Shown in pieces: positions 7,925 to 13,979 of a DNA stretch of 25,363 nt; the first letter of the stretch is position 1, and each line of letters begins with the position of its first letter. Under the pieces are notes generated by a model, which did not search any database, had not been told where the DNA came from, and worked only from the letters and a program-made list of their open reading frames with translations. Source of the stretch: Nanosynbacter sp. (lineage in GTDB: Bacteria > Patescibacteriota > Saccharimonadia > Saccharimonadales > Saccharimonadaceae); assembly GCA_029975625.1 (NCBI GenBank), contig JARKOR010000214.1, positions 1-25,363 on the forward strand. The letters run 5' to 3'. The translations under genes were made by a program, and so were the position numbers.

Positions 7925-8644
7925 ATAATAATTAAATCCTCTGTGAACAGAAAATTGACCGTGCGTGATAAATGGTGGCAAAAGCGAAAATGCGCCATGA
8001 GGATAATTATCTGTGAACGCTTGTTTGGTATTGTAAGCAGAATAAAGAGATTTTCCTGTATATATCCATTTATCAACAGTGATTGAATTAACATTATCAC
8101 CATATTTGACAATGCCAAAGTGTACCTTTGGTAAAGAAAATCTCGCTCCTGAAACCAAATTCATAATGGAGCCAACAAAAGGAATGTTTAATTTATCTGA
8201 ACGGCGACAATAAACAACATGTTCAGCAAGCGCCAGACGAGCTTGCTTATCCATTATCGAAATATCCTGAATCAAAAATATAATATCCCAGCCTAATTTT
8301 CTGGCATGTAAAAACCAGTCAATAACAGGTTGTCTGTCTTTATCACCCCATGAGCGGGAATTAAACCAAGTACCACATTCATCAAGTACAAGGAGGCCAT
8401 TACGGGATTCATCGTAAGATGTATTCCCAATACCAATAGCAAGTAAATCATTTAATGAAGGCTTGTCAGGAATGCGAATAACGCGCGTTTTTTTCGCATA
8501 ACGCCCAACCATAGGCATATTATGCAATTTAAGATCAAGATTAGTGGCAACAGGACAACCCTTAGCAAGTCTTTCCTGTATTCTGGAAACACTAACAAGT
8601 GTCTTGCCTGAGCCTAATTTGCCTGTTACTACATAAACCGCCAT
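7550..8644 (-). CDS. I: Gene I: inner-membrane assembly ATPase (pI, Zot family)
   Basis: 364 residues with Walker A GKLGSGKT (8-15) and the Walker B-like LLVLDECGTWFN (84-95). M13 pI uses this cytoplasmic ATPase domain to drive virion assembly at the inner membrane with pXI and pIV. Identity to M13 is very high in the N-terminal domain, including RQPVIDWFLHARKLGWDIIF. A single transmembrane helix lies near 252-271, followed by a periplasmic tail that contacts pIV. The ATG directly abuts the gene VI stop. The 3' end provides the gene IV ribosome-binding site. Confidence 0.97.
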   Translation of the reverse strand: MAVYVVTGKLGSGKTLVSVSRIQERLAKGCPVATNLDLKLHNMPMVGRYAKKTRVIRIPDKPSLNDLLAIGIGNTSYDESRNGLLVLDECGTWFNSRSWGDKDRQPVIDWFLHARKLGWDIIFLIQDISIMDKQARLALAEHVVYCRRSDKLNIPFVGSIMNLVSGARFSLPKVHFGIVKYGDNVNSITVDKWIYTGKSLYSAYNTKQAFTDNYPHGAFSLLPPFITHGQFSVHRGFNYYMRLTKIYFRKSNRLILMLSFLALGLAFGFWLQSGKNVDEISAIKSAYAEQARAVTPDSSSDLPRLSINSFSQLGFDVSVTFVDAKGMKYQYFDLIKDGYSVDIKDACRVVIRKGRYLQTVTCQE

Positions 8645-8989
8645 TTAAATCACCCTGTTTGCATAATCAAGAAATTTTTGTTTTAAATCGAAAACAAAAA
8701 CACTGATACGAGTAACCATAATAACGTTAACACACGCCTGAAAATGGTCAGGCAGTACAGACGCCATTAAATGGGAGAAATCAGCAGGTAAACCGTTGTA
8801 CATGACCTCAGCAAGGTACTGCATTAAAAGCGTAACAGTTGTTGTAATTAATGCGACCAATGCAAAGGCGATTAATCCTGTTCTGGTAGCAAGTCGAGCT
8901 AAAAAACTCGCCACATAGCCAATAAACAAAGGAACAAGACCAATAAGAAAACGCAACAATGCAGGAATACCTAATAATAAAGGCATCAC
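8645..8989 (-). CDS. VI: Gene VI: minor coat protein at the receptor-binding tip (pVI)
   Basis: 114 residues against 112 in M13. Starts [15 protein letters not shown] (M13 MPVLLGIPLLLRFL) and keeps the C-terminal [15 protein letters not shown] (M13 AIFIFDVKQKIVSY). Three hydrophobic helices hold it in the inner membrane before assembly. With pIII it caps the terminal end of the virion and releases it from the membrane. It overlaps the gene III stop by 4 nt (ATGA), indicating translational coupling, and abuts gene I. Confidence 0.95.
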   Translation of the reverse strand: MMPLLLGIPALLRFLIGLVPLFIGYVASFLARLATRTGLIAFALVALITTTVTLLMQYLAEVMYNGLPADFSHLMASVLPDHFQACVNVIMVTRISVFVFDLKQKFLDYANRVI

Positions 8990-10203
8990 TCACCCCCTTT
9001 GCGAAGCAATGAAGTTAAAGAAGTAAAGACATACCAGAACGTAAGGCAATAAAAAACCCATGAAAGAACATCTTTAATAGTCAGTAATTTATCGCAACCA
9101 ATATCAATCTGATAAACCTCTCCGGGAAAAATAATAAAATCAGAGCAGCCGTTACCATTGGGTAAATTAGGCAGCATAGCACCTTTATTTAAAAATGCTT
9201 CCCATAAAGCACCGTGAGAATCCTTTTCAATTCCCAATTCAGAATCAGCTAAAGTAGAAGCGCCATCTAATTCAGAGTCGCCCTTTCCATAACGAGAATC
9301 ACCACCTGAAGGGTCAGCAAAACGGCCAGCCCCCCGCGTAAGATTGTTAATGGAATCGTCAAGACGATTTATATTATTCCTGGTTTGTTCATCGGCATTT
9401 TTTTTATCATCTGATGAAGTGTCTTTCTCCGTTAATTTATCATGAATATCGCTGGCTATTTTGGGTGAAGCACCTTCGATCGCAGACTGAATATCACCTT
9501 TAGAAAGACTGGAACCACTAGAGCCACCGCCAGAACTACCGCCAGAACTACCGCCACCGGACTCACCACCGCCAGACTCACCACCACCATTTTGGGGGGT
9601 TGAGGGTTTATCAGAGGGGTCAGCTACAGCACCTGTAGGCTTCCATGTTGCAGCGCAAACAGTACCATCACCCTGACAAACAATGACACCAGTAGCCTCA
9701 TATTCACAGCCGTTATAGTAGATATAGCGACCACCATCATATGAATCAACATTATTAAATACACCTTCTTCTGGCGGCTTCGCTTCACAAATTTCTTCTG
9801 GTGTCGGGTCAGTAGGTTTTTCATCAGGAACAGAACGCTGAATATTACCAACAATATAAGCCGTTAAAGACCAATATTTATCCTTCTGCCCTGGTGAATC
9901 GCTGTAAGTACAATCGCCAGTAAAAACAAGACGGAATTCAGAATCAGGCCAGATACCCTCATAAGTTGGTTTAATCCGAGTAAATACACTCTGAGCACTG
10001 GATTTAGCACCCTGACAAGCGGAGGCCTGCATAGCAGCATCAATATAGTAAACCGTTATCTTAGAGCCATCCTGATTGGTTATTTGCTTACTTTCAGCAT
10101 AGGCAGAACTTTGATAAGTGGATTTAGTAATGCTTTCCCATGACTCAGCATGTGAAAAAGGAGAAATGAGGACAGCGGAAAGAATTAATATTTTCCTTCT
10201 CAT
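8986..10203 (-). CDS. III: Gene III: adsorption protein pIII with a TolA-binding N1-like module
   Basis: 405 residues from the ATG at 10203 with signal peptide [19 protein letters not shown]; a longer upstream frame overlapping gene VIII has no signal and is rejected. Layout: a unique N-terminal domain (20-130, Cys63 and Cys98), an N1-like module (138-197), a Gly/Ser linker (206-232, GGGES repeats), and a C-terminal domain with a membrane anchor near 380-400 ending LLRKGGE. The N1-like module reads [20 protein letters not shown], matching M13 N1 EGCLWNATGVVVCTGDETQC with identical spacing of three cysteines. In Ff phages N1 binds TolA domain III and N2 binds the pilus. The receptor domain here precedes N1, the reverse of M13, and is unlike M13 N2, so the primary receptor is probably different. 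Confidence 0.93.
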   Translation of the reverse strand: MRRKILILSAVLISPFSHAESWESITKSTYQSSAYAESKQITNQDGSKITVYYIDAAMQASACQGAKSSAQSVFTRIKPTYEGIWPDSEFRLVFTGDCTYSDSPGQKDKYWSLTAYIVGNIQRSVPDEKPTDPTPEEICEAKPPEEGVFNNVDSYDGGRYIYYNGCEYEATGVIVCQGDGTVCAATWKPTGAVADPSDKPSTPQNGGGESGGGESGGGSSGGSSGGGSSGSSLSKGDIQSAIEGASPKIASDIHDKLTEKDTSSDDKKNADEQTRNNINRLDDSINNLTRGAGRFADPSGGDSRYGKGDSELDGASTLADSELGIEKDSHGALWEAFLNKGAMLPNLPNGNGCSDFIIFPGEVYQIDIGCDKLLTIKDVLSWVFYCLTFWYVFTSLTSLLRKGGE

Positions 10204-10215
10204 AGTAACCCGCTT

Positions 10216-10240
10216 TAATAAAGGGGCAACGAGTGCCCCT
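10216..10240 (-). terminator. Intrinsic terminator after gene VIII
   Basis: On the minus strand AGGGGCA-CTCGT-TGCCCCT forms a 7-bp stem with a 5-nt loop, followed directly by a short T-rich stretch (TTATT). It lies between gene VIII and gene III, exactly where M13 has its central terminator, which keeps the major coat and upstream products highly expressed relative to pIII. Confidence 0.85.
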
Positions 10241-10249
10241 GAGTGAAAT

Positions 10250-10492
10250 TCAAACCGCTTTTGAAGAGAATTTTTTGAAAATACGAATGGCAAGCCCAGC
10301 GCCAACCACAGCAACAACAACAGGCCATACTTTACCAATGAGATCATTTGCCTGAGTCAACAAAGCATCCATTGCCTGACCTGCATAATCAGTACCACCT
10401 GTAGCGCCTTCAGCCGCAAAAGAACTTGCAGAAATAAAAAGCGCAGTTGAAGCCAGAGCAATTTTATATTTAACAGTAGACAGAATTTTCAT
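10250..10492 (-). CDS. VIII: Gene VIII: major coat protein (pVIII)
   Basis: 80-residue precursor with a 26-residue signal peptide ending SSFA and a predicted mature coat of 54 residues starting AEGATGG (M13 mature: AEGDDPA, 50 residues). The mature helix has an acidic N-terminus, a hydrophobic centre ([18 protein letters not shown]) and a basic C-terminus (KKFSSKAV) that faces the DNA, the same charge plan as M13 (FKKFTSKAS). Thousands of copies would sheath the virion. AGGA lies 6-9 nt upstream of the start. Confidence 0.97.
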   Translation of the reverse strand: MKILSTVKYKIALASTALFISASSFAAEGATGGTDYAGQAMDALLTQANDLIGKVWPVVVAVVGAGLAIRIFKKFSSKAV

Positions 10493-10511
10493 AGGAATAA
10501 CTCCATTAAGG

Positions 10512-10607
10512 TTACATTAATCGGTCAGAAAATGATTTAAATGAACCGACCGCATAGAAAAGGGCAAAACCAAAGGTATAAGCCCCGAAGAAATAAACGA
10601 TATACAT
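10512..10607 (-). CDS. IX: Gene IX: minor coat protein at the leading tip (pIX)
   Basis: 31 residues, starting MYIVYFFGAYTFGFALFYAV, with one hydrophobic helix and a polar C-terminus, against 32 residues for M13 pIX. The ATG overlaps the gene VII stop (TAATG), as expected for coupled translation. Together with pVII it caps the end of the virion that emerges first and takes part in recognising the packaging signal. Assigned by size, hydrophobic pattern and gene order rather than by clear sequence identity. Confidence 0.85.
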   Translation of the reverse strand: MYIVYFFGAYTFGFALFYAVGSFKSFSDRLM

Positions 10608-10693
10608 TAACGAAAGACCCCCGCAGTAATCGCGCCGAGGCCAAAAGAAATAACGATGCCAGACGCTATCAAAATTTGAATAACATCGTCCAT
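10607..10693 (-). CDS. VII: Gene VII: minor coat protein at the leading tip (pVII)
   Basis: 28 residues: MDDVIQILIASGIVISFGLG plus AITAGVFR. The second half resembles M13 pVII (VLCFALGIIAGGQR; 33 residues). It starts 2 nt after the gene V stop and overlaps gene IX by one base. One hydrophobic helix, no signal peptide. Acts with pIX to start assembly at the packaging hairpin. Confidence 0.87.
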   Translation of the reverse strand: MDDVIQILIASGIVISFGLGAITAGVFR

Positions 10694-10695
10694 AT

Positions 10696-11013
10696 TTAAC
10701 CTTTGATCTCTGCGATGCCACCATCGGAAGCAACATTATAAGTTACACCTTCCCTACCCTCCATTGACCACGCACGGACATAGACAGGAATTTGAACTAA
10801 TTTCCCAATGAAAGCATTCGCCTGGTTCATTAGACCTGCGTTAACGAGAGCCTGAGAAACTCGAATAATAATTTGATCCTGCTTTGTACCACCAAAACCA
10901 TCAGGTATTTCAAGGCCAATACCAATTTCATTATAATAGCCCTGACCATTAACTTTATTACGTTGGCGGGCTCCCAACATTTTACCCTTAACGAAAAGAC
11001 CATAATTAGACAT
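10696..11013 (-). CDS. V: Gene V: single-stranded DNA-binding protein (pV), by synteny
   Basis: 105 residues, beginning MSNYGLFVKGKMLGARQRNK, mostly predicted beta strand and without membrane segments. It sits between gene II and gene VII, where Ff phages encode the dimeric ssDNA-binding protein that coats new viral strands, stops double-strand synthesis and represses gene II translation. M13 pV has 87 residues and identity is low, so the assignment rests on gene order, size and fold-like composition. AAAGGAAA precedes the start, 11 nt after the gene II stop. Confidence 0.75.
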   Translation of the reverse strand: MSNYGLFVKGKMLGARQRNKVNGQGYYNEIGIGLEIPDGFGGTKQDQIIIRVSQALVNAGLMNQANAFIGKLVQIPVYVRAWSMEGREGVTYNVASDGGIAEIKG

Positions 11014-11024
11014 ATTACTTTCCT

Positions 11025-11339
11025 TTAATGCCAGCTACTGGCGTGCGAAATACGGTTGTAATCGAAAATAAAACCTTTCTCATAAATCCATAAGGGGATT
11101 TCCGCTGGCTTGGCTTCCAGCGTTCTTATTAGCGGAACAACGTTATTAGAGTCTGGTGAATCACAATAGAAATTAATATCGATACCGAACGAAAGCAATT
11201 CTCTTCTATGGCGATAAAAAGTATTATGAGGTAACATTTCTTTCATGTTAGCCCCTTGTTTCCAAAGTAAATAAGTTGACTGTATTTTTCTTGGCAGTTT
11301 CGTTATTTTTTCATCACTTAAAATAGCATTCTGATTCAT
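11025..11339 (-). CDS. X: Gene X: internal in-frame start within gene II (pX)
   Basis: An in-frame ATG at 11339 (MNQNAILSDEKITKLPRK) has a good TAGGGAG Shine-Dalgarno 8 nt upstream and would give 104 residues, against 111 for M13 pX. The position corresponds to the pX start (MNIYDDS) in M13. In Ff phages pX is identical to the C-terminal third of pII and limits replicative-form synthesis. Confidence 0.75.
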   Translation of the reverse strand: MNQNAILSDEKITKLPRKIQSTYLLWKQGANMKEMLPHNTFYRHRRELLSFGIDINFYCDSPDSNNVVPLIRTLEAKPAEIPLWIYEKGFIFDYNRISHASSWH

Positions 11340-12077
11340 TTCTATTCTCCCTACATATTCAGAGAATAATTGACGTGGTGTTTTCATATTCCAGTTAGCG
11401 CCAAGCGTTAAATTTAAATCAATAAGCTCAGTTGTTCTTAATGTTAATTCAATACGTAATTTATCTTTCGTCCAGTCCAGTAACCCGGCTCGTACAAACT
11501 CTTCGGCTATCTGGTGCCCTTTTTTACCAGAAACGTGTTCATCATATTTTGAATAAAATTTCAGACTCCATCGACGGGAGTTTTTACCTAAATAAACTGT
11601 ACCGCCTTTCCCACATGCGCGACCATGGCGTGTTTTAGCTTTAAATTCGGCGGCATAAAGCCATGATCTGACATTTTCCAGCGTAGATAATGAATACATG
11701 TAATTAATGTCAATACGTGAAATTTTATACTGACCTGCCATAACGGCTTTATAAGACGCTGAATCATGAGGAATATTCAATAAGGATAAAATCCTGGCAT
11801 AGACCGTCAACATGAGCCCTTGTATATCATCCGACCCAACAACAGAATGCCCCTGCAGAAACTTGGAAGGATTACCATCAATGTACAAATGTGTCGCTTT
11901 ACCTTCGCCATTAGATCCTATCGATCGTACTTTCATCGTTGCTTCATGCGAACCGCGAACAGTCAGTCGCTTAACGGTTTCCCACTCAATTGCACCGTCA
12001 GCATCAACGCTGACAACACTCCCCGCCGGAAGCGGTTTGTGTGTGCAAGGGAAAATCCCGGTAAGCCAATCGATCAC
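11025..12077 (-). CDS. II: Gene II: rolling-circle replication initiator (pII)
   Basis: 350 residues from a GTG at 12077 preceded by GAGG 9 nt upstream; this gives VIDWLTGIFPC, comparable to M13 pII (MIDMLVLRLPF). An upstream in-frame ATG at 12119 is less likely. Recognisable family segments are NPSKFLQGHSVVGSDD (M13 SPAKVLQGHNVFGTTD), KISRIDINY (M13 TISRIDATF) and the C-terminal NNVVPLIR (M13 NNVVPLVR). pII nicks the viral strand at the origin and re-ligates the displaced strand. It is the first gene of the long minus-strand unit, under a promoter overlapped by operator-like repeats. Confidence 0.95.
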   Translation of the reverse strand: MIDWLTGIFPCTHKPLPAGSVVSVDADGAIEWETVKRLTVRGSHEATMKVRSIGSNGEGKATHLYIDGNPSKFLQGHSVVGSDDIQGLMLTVYARILSLLNIPHDSASYKAVMAGQYKISRIDINYMYSLSTLENVRSWLYAAEFKAKTRHGRACGKGGTVYLGKNSRRWSLKFYSKYDEHVSGKKGHQIAEEFVRAGLLDWTKDKLRIELTLRTTELIDLNLTLGANWNMKTPRQLFSEYVGRIEMNQNAILSDEKITKLPRKIQSTYLLWKQGANMKEMLPHNTFYRHRRELLSFGIDINFYCDSPDSNNVVPLIRTLEAKPAEIPLWIYEKGFIFDYNRISHASSWH

Positions 12078-12120
12078 GAATAAATCCTCAAAATTACAAA
12101 AATGACGACTTACTAACACA

Positions 12121-12213
12121 TGAGTTCAGTAGTTCATTAGTGTTTTAACATTACACCAGTGAGCTAGTGAGTTCAAGAGGATTGGATGATATGAGTTCAT
12201 GAGCATGTATACT
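12121..12213. promoter_or_regulatory. Divergent promoter and operator region between gene II and the RHH regulator
   Basis: TGAGTTCA occurs three times on the plus strand (12121-12128, 12168-12175, 12192-12199), with partial copies (AGTTCATT at 12131, GAGCTAGTG at 12161, ACTCACTTC at 12211). A likely gene II promoter on the minus strand is TTGAAC (12171-12176), a 17-bp spacer and TAATGT (12148-12153); its -35 overlaps the middle repeat. A TATACT (12208-12213) on the plus strand is a good -10 for the regulator gene. The repeats are probably bound by the adjacent ribbon-helix-helix protein, which would repress replication and itself. Confidence 0.65.
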
Positions 12214-12246
12214 CACTTCAAATATTGCATTGAACGAGCGTAAAAA

Positions 12247-12429
12247 ATGGCAAAGCGCACGACTTATAACGTGACGGAAGAAAGAAAAATGAAACTAGAA
12301 CGACTGGCTATAAATGCCAGTGTAAAACTAGGAAAAACAATTACATGGACAGAGATTTTAGGTTATCTGATTGATAACTACTCTAAAGATGCAGCAGAAG
12401 ATCTCATGTCTGCCAAACAAAAGGATTAA
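12247..12429 (+). CDS. Ribbon-helix-helix DNA-binding protein, candidate phage repressor
   Basis: 60 residues: a basic beta-strand start (MAKRTTYNVTEERKMKLERL) followed by helices (AINASVKLGKTITWTEILGY), the usual Arc/CopG-type layout, in which the N-terminal strand pairs in a dimer and reads the major groove. It is transcribed away from gene II and lies next to three TGAGTTCA repeats. Its position suggests control of lysogeny by repression of the gene II promoter. M13 has no such gene, consistent with a phage that, unlike M13, integrates. Confidence 0.75.
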   Translation: MAKRTTYNVTEERKMKLERLAINASVKLGKTITWTEILGYLIDNYSKDAAEDLMSAKQKD

Positions 12430-12446
12430 GTACCACGAATGGTACA

Positions 12447-12481
12447 AACGTGCAGTATTACCTACACTGCACGTTCTTTAT
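12447..12481 (+). terminator. Intrinsic terminator after the RHH gene
   Basis: AACGTGCAGT (12447-12456) pairs with ACTGCACGTT (12466-12475) across a 9-nt loop, followed by CTTTATT. It would separate the repressor transcript from the three accessory genes, or let them be expressed at a lower level. Confidence 0.65.
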
Positions 12482-12517
12482 TGTGCGGATTTTGAACAGC
12501 AACAAAGGATCAAAAGG

Positions 12518-12940
12518 ATGAGTAGAAATAACGAAACAAGCGGCGTTGAACTGGTTGTTGTAGGCGTATTTGCTTTCTGTCTGGCAGTTGTTGCCTGGCT
12601 AATGAAAACTTTCGATGTTGAATGGCAAACAGCACTGGAAACTGCGCCTGGCCTGATAGTCTGGCTGCTTGTTGTCGGTGCGGGGATCTTTTTCGGGATC
12701 AAAATGGAAACTGGCCTTATTCGCTGGGGTGCTCCACTGGCGATCGCCCTTCTGATTCCGGTATTCAAGCCAATTCTTAAGGAAGCTGCCGGAGTACGTG
12801 AAATGGGTGGGTTGGTTTTCGATGATATGGTTTCGTGGTATGGAACTGGCTGGGGAATGTCTCTGATGTTCTTCGGGATTCTTATTGTCGGATATGGCCT
12901 GCTTTATTGGTGGCACAGAAGAAATTCATATTACTGGTAA
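12518..12940 (+). CDS. Small polytopic membrane protein, phage accessory gene
   Basis: 140 residues from the ATG at 12518, chosen for AAAAGG just upstream and for a polar N-terminus before the first helix (MSRNNETSGVE). Four hydrophobic segments are visible near residues 11-30, 45-62, 65-84 and 108-127, ending WWHRRNSYYW. No family recognised. It is the first of three plus-strand genes between the repressor and the right attachment site. Genes there are not needed for Ff virion production, so a role in lysogeny, superinfection exclusion or host benefit is likely, but that is inference. Confidence 0.65.
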   Translation: MSRNNETSGVELVVVGVFAFCLAVVAWLMKTFDVEWQTALETAPGLIVWLLVVGAGIFFGIKMETGLIRWGAPLAIALLIPVFKPILKEAAGVREMGGLVFDDMVSWYGTGWGMSLMFFGILIVGYGLLYWWHRRNSYYW

Positions 12941-12968
12941 TCAATAAAACGTAGAAGAGAGGAAACAT

Positions 12969-13244
12969 ATGAAACTGAATCCTGAGAAATACAATAGAAA
13001 CATTACCCTGCTATGTCCTGTGTGCGGAAATACAGAGATGGAACACGAGGAAGAGTCTGAAGTCGTTAGATGTGTAGGCTGCGGGAAAGAATTTACTAAT
13101 GATGAGTTAATCCAAGAAAACGGGGTGAGTATTGACGCTCATGTAGATGAAATAAAAGAAGAGTTAACAAAAGACATTCAAAAACAGTTTAACGACATGC
13201 TCAAAAAGGCATTTAAGGGAAGTAAGAATATAAGGATCAAATAA
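12969..13244 (+). CDS. Zinc-ribbon protein with helical C-terminus, phage accessory gene
   Basis: 91 residues with GAGAGGAAA upstream. An N-terminal zinc ribbon has Cys16-x2-Cys19 (CPVCGN) and Cys35-x2-Cys38 (CVGCGK), then a charged, probably coiled-coil region (IKEELTKDIQKQFNDMLKKAFK). The stop overlaps the start of the next gene (TAATG), so the two are translationally coupled and probably act together. The ribbon recalls substrate- or nucleic acid-binding ribbons, without a specific family. Confidence 0.65.
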   Translation: MKLNPEKYNRNITLLCPVCGNTEMEHEEESEVVRCVGCGKEFTNDELIQENGVSIDAHVDEIKEELTKDIQKQFNDMLKKAFKGSKNIRIK

Positions 13245-13723
13245 TGACAACAAGTGATGCCATCGCTTTAGCTGCGCTTGTAGTATCGATTTACACTATC
13301 ATATCGTCAGAAATGAAATCGAGAAAAAGCGATAGAGAACAAAAGGTTATAAAGGATGAGCAAGACAGGTTACGTAAGTTGCTTCTGGAAAAAGAAACAA
13401 AGTCAGCAATTAATGAGATGAAAGCTGAGCTTGGTGCTCGCCTCGTAAAAATAGCCAAAAACAACTATAGGCTCAAGATATTTAATAGAGGGAGAGTTGA
13501 GGCTAAAAATATAGAGATTCATTTCCCTGATAACGATGGAAATGAATATCTTTCAATGCATGATGTAGAAGATAAATTTCCATATGAGGTATTACACCCG
13601 CAACATGGAATTGAAATTTTAGCGGGAATAAGCTTTGGAAGTAAAACTAAATACCGAATAAAACTCATATGGGATGACAATTATAAAAGAAGAAATGAAG
13701 AGGAGTTTTTCATTTCTATATAA
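13244..13723 (+). CDS. Membrane-anchored coiled-coil protein, coupled to the zinc-ribbon gene
   Basis: 159 residues. An N-terminal hydrophobic helix (DAIALAALVVSIYTIISSEM, 4-23) is followed by a highly charged coiled coil (24-65, SRKSDREQKVIKDEQDRLRK onward) and a beta-rich C-terminal domain (about 70-159, NYRLKIFNRGRVEAKNIEIH). The last part resembles an immunoglobulin-like fold seen in small envelope-linked proteins. GC content looks lower than in the structural phage genes. Function unknown; coupling to the zinc-ribbon gene and nearness to the attachment site suggest a two-gene cargo module. Confidence 0.6.
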   Translation: MTTSDAIALAALVVSIYTIISSEMKSRKSDREQKVIKDEQDRLRKLLLEKETKSAINEMKAELGARLVKIAKNNYRLKIFNRGRVEAKNIEIHFPDNDGNEYLSMHDVEDKFPYEVLHPQHGIEILAGISFGSKTKYRIKLIWDDNYKRRNEEEFFISI

Positions 13724-13754
13724 ATTGGTTCGCACAATGACGTTATGCTAAAGA

Positions 13755-13790
13755 GGCCGCTGCGGGATTCGATTTTCGCAGCGGCCTTTT
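13755..13790. terminator. Strong terminator at the right end of the prophage
   Basis: GGCCGCTGCG (13755-13764) pairs perfectly with CGCAGCGGCC (13777-13786) around a 12-nt loop, followed by TTTT on the plus strand. It ends the plus-strand accessory genes. In the circular phage it would also meet the end of the minus-strand unit coming through the joined attachment site, so it separates convergent transcription. Confidence 0.85.
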
Positions 13791-13820
13791 CAACATAACG
13801 AGTCGTACATTATGCGCACC
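13788..13820 (-). other. dif-like hybrid attachment site, right end of prophage
   Basis: Read on the plus strand: XerD-like arm TTTCAACATAA (13788-13798; dif has ATTTAACATAA), an 11-bp centre (13799-13809; 6 bp in dif), and XerC arm TTATGCGCACC (13810-13820), identical to dif. The changed D arm and long centre are as expected for the phage-derived half of a Xer-type attachment site, the C arm being shared. The altered spacing should make it a poor dif, which may stabilise the lysogen. Confidence 0.8.
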
Positions 13821-13845
13821 AACATAAACCAAGGGAGAATCCAGT
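13807..13845 (+). repeat. 39-bp dif-flank repeat, copy 1 (copy 2 at 17254-17292)
   Basis: 36 of 39 bases agree between 13807-13845 and 17254-17292. The repeat covers the XerC arm and 25 bp beyond it (AYATAAACCAAGGRAGAATC). It shows that the segment between the copies is a discrete inserted or duplicated unit. Because the match continues far past the Xer arm, more than a minimal attachment core was carried. Confidence 0.9.
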
Positions 13846-13979
13846 GATTTGTGGGCATCCTTGTTCTCGCAGAATATGGATGTGCTGAGTCTGGTTGGTT
13901 CGCCTAACGGTTGAAATGTCTTGCGGCCTTCACTGGGCTTGTTGAGTGTTCTGAATGTTCGCTTCAGGAACTGATTCAA

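Larger units (their letters stand above)
5510..13820. mobile_element. Complete filamentous (Inovirus) prophage integrated at dif, Ff-like
   Basis: The 15-bp core TACATTATGCGCACC occurs at 5495-5509 and at 13806-13820, giving a unit length of 8311 bp. The minus strand carries every structural and replication gene of Ff phages in the same order, and the plus strand carries a divergent regulatory and accessory module, convergent with the main unit at a strong terminator next to the right junction. There is no integrase gene, as expected for an element using host XerC/XerD. All reading frames look intact, so it may be able to excise, replicate and extrude. CUS-1 and YpfPhi are known dif-integrated filamentous phages of this group; kinship is inferred, not tested. 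Confidence 0.93.

Noticed and set aside
10204..10347. Upstream extension of the gene III frame overlapping gene VIII
   Set aside because: It would precede the signal peptide with an unrelated hydrophobic stretch and run through the gene VIII terminator.
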